NCBI GenBank assembly: GCA_007123575.1
Contig: SKKV01000157.1
Span: 1 to 16,121, forward strand
Reading direction: 5' to 3'
DNA length: 16,121 bases
From: Wenzhouxiangella sp.
GTDB taxonomy: Bacteria; Pseudomonadota; Gammaproteobacteria; Xanthomonadales; Wenzhouxiangellaceae
The position numbers and the translations under genes were made by a program. Of the stretch, positions 13,623 to 16,121 are shown one piece after another. The notes below the pieces were generated by a model, which was given only the letters and a program-made list of their open reading frames with translations, did not search any database and was not told the origin of the DNA. Position 1 is the stretch's first letter. The number at the start of each line of letters is the position of its first letter.

Positions 13623-14533
13623 TCTTCGTCAGCAAAGAACTGCAGCGTCGCTTCGCAAACGGCTGCCGTGGCCTCCAACGGCAAGAAGTGGCCGGCCTTT
13701 GCGATGGTGCGAAAATCACCGCCGGTGTCAGCGCTCCAGCTTTCGCTGCCGGCAAACATGGCTGGCGGGATGCAGCGGTCACGTTCACCGGCAAGCACCA
13801 GGGTAGGAATGGCGGCGCGGGCAAGGAGCAGGCGCCGAGCCTGATTCCACTGCCGCCACTGCGACGGCGCAGGGCGCAGCAGGCCGCGGTAGTAGGCCAG
13901 GGCCGCGCGCAGGTTTTCATGCGCTGACAGGGTATCGATGACCTCATCGATGCGATCCTGGTAAGCGCTGACATCTCCGTTCCACGCGCGCCACAGGGTT
14001 TCGATATACCTGCCCGCACCCTTTCTGATTCTCCTTTCCGGCAGCCAGGGAATCTGGAAATAAAGGATGTAGGCGCTGCGCCAGAACTGGCCGGGATTTC
14101 TCAGCAGGTTGCGCAGGAATATCCGGCCCGGCGGCACCGACATCATCACGGCCCGGGCGAACAGCGACGGGTATTGCTGGACGGTGGCGTAGGCGGCAAT
14201 GGCGCCCCAGTCGTGGCCGACCAGGTAGAGCTGCTTGATGCCAAGCTGTTCCTTGAGCTGTTGGGCGATGGTGGCGGCGTCTTCGACCAGGTCGGTGACC
14301 TGGATCGTTTGCAATGATGATCCAGCCACGGCTGGCGGAACCGCAGTCGGCCGGTAGCCTCGCAGGAACGGAGCCGCGCAGCAAAAACCGGCTCCAGTCA
14401 AACCACGCGTCATCGGGATGAAGGAGCGGGCATCGTCGGGAAAACCGTGCAGCATCAGCACCAGCCGGCTTGACTGCCCCGAAACCAGAACTTCGAAGTT
14501 CAGGCCATTGGCCGACAGGCGGATGTTTTCCAT
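13568..14533 (-). CDS. Epoxide-hydrolase-like alpha/beta hydrolase
   Basis: The 321-residue cytoplasmic protein is an alpha/beta hydrolase with HGFPDD (29-34) and an aspartate nucleophile, Asp108, in GHDWGAIAA, as in epoxide hydrolases and haloalkane dehalogenases. Asp252 (GERDRCIP) and His282 (KAGHFLPLE) complete the triad. The lid carries YFQIPWLPE (158-166) and ALAYYRG (211-217), whose tyrosines (Tyr158 and Tyr214 or Tyr215) would be the pair that protonates an epoxide; this favours epoxide hydrolase over dehalogenase. The frame extends 39 codons upstream, but the ATG at 14531-14533 has AGGA 5 nt upstream and begins the typical sequence. It lies 13 bp after the TPR-like gene, probably in the same operon. 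The last ~18 residues are low-complexity Ser/Ala/Arg and overlap the 3' end of the aldolase gene on the other strand. Confidence 0.86.
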   Translation of the reverse strand: MENIRLSANGLNFEVLVSGQSSRLVLMLHGFPDDARSFIPMTRGLTGAGFCCAAPFLRGYRPTAVPPAVAGSSLQTIQVTDLVEDAATIAQQLKEQLGIKQLYLVGHDWGAIAAYATVQQYPSLFARAVMMSVPPGRIFLRNLLRNPGQFWRSAYILYFQIPWLPERRIRKGAGRYIETLWRAWNGDVSAYQDRIDEVIDTLSAHENLRAALAYYRGLLRPAPSQWRQWNQARRLLLARAAIPTLVLAGERDRCIPPAMFAGSESWSADTGGDFRTIAKAGHFLPLEATAAVCEATLQFFADEDQSPTAANSSRARASSAS

Positions 14534-14546
14534 CACGGTCCTGACA

Positions 14547-15185
14547 TCAGTTCTTCCGGAGCTGGTGGGACAACTGGTCGACAAGGATGGATCGGTAGTA
14601 GTCGCCACTGCTGGCCGCGGCCAGGAAGTCCAGCATTTCTTCGCGGTCAATCAGCGGGTAGTCGCCGCAGTCGGCGAAATGCCCCATCAGGTAATAGTGC
14701 GGGAATCCAACCAGGCCGGCATAGCGGCCGGCTTGAGCGGAACGTCTGATCAGCTCGCCGCCATCACACGGGCGCGGTTCCGATCCATCCCAGCCGGTGA
14801 CCATGATGTATCCCATCACGAACAGCGACTGCGGATAGCCGGCCATCAGCGCGCGATGGCGGTAGACATCGCCCTCGTCATGGCGGCCGGCATAACCATA
14901 GGCGCGCGCCAGCTGGTAGTTCAGGCGCGGATTGTCGGGATCGTTTTCCAGCGCCTCATGGCAGGCCACCATGACGGCATCGAGGTCCATCTCGGCGCGG
15001 GTCAGGCCGTCGGCGACCCGGTGCGGGTCGCTGGGGTGGGCGGCCAGGCGATCGCATTCGGTCACGTCAATTGAATGGGCCTGGGGATCGAAGACCGCGA
15101 TTTTCTCAAAATCGATGGAAGCAGCCTGAATGGGTCCCAGACTCAAGCCCAGCGAGAATACAAGGGCATACGGTAGATGACGCAT
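14547..15185 (-). CDS. Exported Sel1/TPR-like repeat protein
   Basis: The 212-residue protein has a signal peptide (MRHLPYALVFSLGLSLGPIQA, cleavage near 21). The mature region holds a CDRLAAHPSDP motif (44-54) followed by two or three helical hairpin repeats: AVMVACHEALENDPDNPRLNYQLARAYGYAGR (70-101), then DEGDVYRHRALMAGYPQSLFVMGYIMVTG (103-131) and a Sel1-like repeat to about 170. Cys44, Cys75, Cys140 and Cys173 could form disulfides in the periplasm. The CDRLAA-DP opening before Sel1/TPR repeats is common in proteobacterial exported proteins of unknown function, probably for protein-protein contacts. GGAG lies 8 nt before the ATG (15183-15185). It is 64 bp after the metX-type gene and 13 bp before the hydrolase gene, all on the minus strand. 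No catalytic function is visible. Confidence 0.78.
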   Translation of the reverse strand: MRHLPYALVFSLGLSLGPIQAASIDFEKIAVFDPQAHSIDVTECDRLAAHPSDPHRVADGLTRAEMDLDAVMVACHEALENDPDNPRLNYQLARAYGYAGRHDEGDVYRHRALMAGYPQSLFVMGYIMVTGWDGSEPRPCDGGELIRRSAQAGRYAGLVGFPHYYLMGHFADCGDYPLIDREEMLDFLAAASSGDYYRSILVDQLSHQLRKN

Positions 15186-15230
15186 GAAAAACGCTCCGAA
15201 GATATTTCCGTAACCGAGTGTAGCGCGTCC

Positions 15231-15246
15231 AAAACGGCAGGTGCCG
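15231..15246 (-). terminator. Weak terminator-like hairpin after the metX-type gene
   Basis: On the minus strand CGGC-ACCT-GCCG (4-bp stem, 4-nt loop) is followed by TTTT. The stem is short, so partial read-through into the TPR-like gene is likely. No convincing separate promoter is seen in the 64-bp gap. Confidence 0.25.
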
Positions 15247-15249
15247 GTG

Positions 15250-16121
15250 TCAGTTCTGACAAGCGCGCAGCAAGGGGCGATCCAGGCAGGCGCGGAAGTT
15301 CGTCACTAGGTTGTTGATCTGCCTTTGTTTGATCAGGAAGGCATCGTGGCCCTGCGGGGCCTGTAATTCGTCGAGGCGGGACCGGGGTAGGGCATGGGCC
15401 AGGGTCGTCTGGTCGCGCATGGGATAGAGCAGATCGGAGCTGATGCCGATGATCTGGACGGGCGCTTGCGTGGCGGCGAGCAGGCGGCCAGGATCACCGC
15501 GCTCGCGAGCGACGTCGTGGCCGTCCATGGCGGCCATCAGGCGCCGGTAGGCGATGGGGTCGAAGCGCGCTCTCAGCGCCTGGCCATGATGGTCCAGCCA
15601 CTGCTCGGCAGGGTGCGGCAAGTCATCGCTGTCAGCGAAACGTCCATCCAGGTTATCCCAGTGGCGATAGCTGAGCATGGCGACCATGCGCGCCATTTCC
15701 AGGTCATCGTGCTGGTCCAGGGCGCGGCGCTGGATATGGTTCAGGGCCCGCGCCCAGGCCGACTGCCGGGCCGGCGCGGCAATGACCACGGCGGCCTCAA
15801 CAGAAAGGGCCGGCGCCACTGCCCATTCCAGCGCTTGCATGCCGCCTAGCGAGCCGCCAATGACCAGCTTCAGGCCCCGAACGCCCAGCGTCTCCAGCAG
15901 CATGTGCTGCGTCTTGACCATGTCACGCACGCTGATTTCCGGGAAACGCTCGCCCAAGGCTTTTCCGTCCGGCCCAGGATGCGCCGGTCCCGTGGTTTGT
16001 CCGCTGCCGCCGAGCACATCGACGCTGACGATGAAATCGGTTTCCGGATCCAGCGCGCGGCCGGGCCCCAGCAGCTCCGGCCACCACTCGGATAGATTGG
16101 AGTCACCCGTCAGGGCCGGGC
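15250..16121 (-). CDS. MetX-type homoserine/serine O-acyltransferase, 5' end outside window
   Basis: The last 289 residues are visible; the frame runs off the right edge, and the GTG at 16015-16017 is an internal Val in DVLGGSGQTTGP. The protein belongs to the alpha/beta-hydrolase acyltransferases (MetX family) that acylate the hydroxyl of L-homoserine for methionine, or of L-serine for cysteine synthesis. The nucleophile Ser is in IGGSLGGMQALEW (codon 15850-15852), the Asp in SSDLLYP (15433-15435) and the His in PQGHDAFL (15346-15348). The upstream visible residues (ALTGDSNLSEWW, LLGPGRALD) fit the family N-terminus. Xanthomonadales relatives carry a serine O-succinyltransferase of this type, so acyl donor (acetyl or succinyl) and acceptor are open; I give no symbol. 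It is the first visible gene of a minus-strand cluster. Confidence 0.9.
   Translation of the reverse strand, partial: PALTGDSNLSEWWPELLGPGRALDPETDFIVSVDVLGGSGQTTGPAHPGPDGKALGERFPEISVRDMVKTQHMLLETLGVRGLKLVIGGSLGGMQALEWAVAPALSVEAAVVIAAPARQSAWARALNHIQRRALDQHDDLEMARMVAMLSYRHWDNLDGRFADSDDLPHPAEQWLDHHGQALRARFDPIAYRRLMAAMDGHDVARERGDPGRLLAATQAPVQIIGISSDLLYPMRDQTTLAHALPRSRLDELQAPQGHDAFLIKQRQINNLVTNFRACLDRPLLRACQN

Noticed and set aside
15978..16017. GTG at 16017 as the start of the acyltransferase
   Set aside because: Conserved family sequence continues upstream in frame to the window edge.

Overview
The window carries chromosomal housekeeping DNA from a GC-rich gammaproteobacterium. PepQ, Bfr/Bfd, AcnD and SufE/CysS are gammaproteobacterial in style, and the MetX-type acyltransferase and secreted esterase/beta-propeller genes would suit a Xanthomonadales- or Wenzhouxiangella-like lineage. 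The lineage is an inference from gene content, not a measured placement. I see no rRNA, tRNA, CRISPR array, transposase, phage gene or integration site. No stretch over 300 bases lacks a gene.

Layout. 1-368: the 3' end of an OmpA-family peptidoglycan-binding protein, closed by a strong bidirectional terminator. 486-2284 (minus): cysS, with sufE coupled to it by a 4-nt GTGA overlap. 2362-3690 (plus): pepQ, divergent from cysS. 3694-4461 (minus): bfd then bfr, an iron release/storage pair, with a Fur-box promoter before bfd and an apparent second promoter plus hairpin before bfr. 4465-4549: a 7-bp tandem repeat and a REP-like hairpin. 4629-6073 (plus): a quinone-oxidoreductase-like MDR protein translationally coupled to a DUF427 protein. 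6081-6830 (minus): a 2OG-Fe dioxygenase. 7006-9603 (plus): acnD (Fe/S 2-methylisocitrate dehydratase type), without other prp genes in view. 9620-12854 (minus): a secreted PHB-depolymerase-type esterase followed by a secreted PD40 beta-propeller protein. 12990-13622 (plus): a KDPG/KHG-family aldolase. 13568-16121 (minus): a MetX-type O-acyltransferase (5' end outside), an exported Sel1/TPR-like protein and an epoxide-hydrolase-like alpha/beta hydrolase.

How the genes fit together. Iron and sulfur are a loose theme: CysS and SufE both draw on cysteine, Bfr/Bfd store and release iron, AcnD needs a 4Fe-4S cluster and the dioxygenase needs Fe(II). This may be coincidence. The most interesting non-coding signal is the bfd-bfr control region. 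Its sequence predicts a Fur-controlled, possibly leaderless bfd transcript. It also predicts a hairpin over the bfr ribosome-binding site that would form only on read-through RNA from bfd, because the predicted bfr start site falls just after the hairpin's left arm. I did not find a clearly new multi-gene system.
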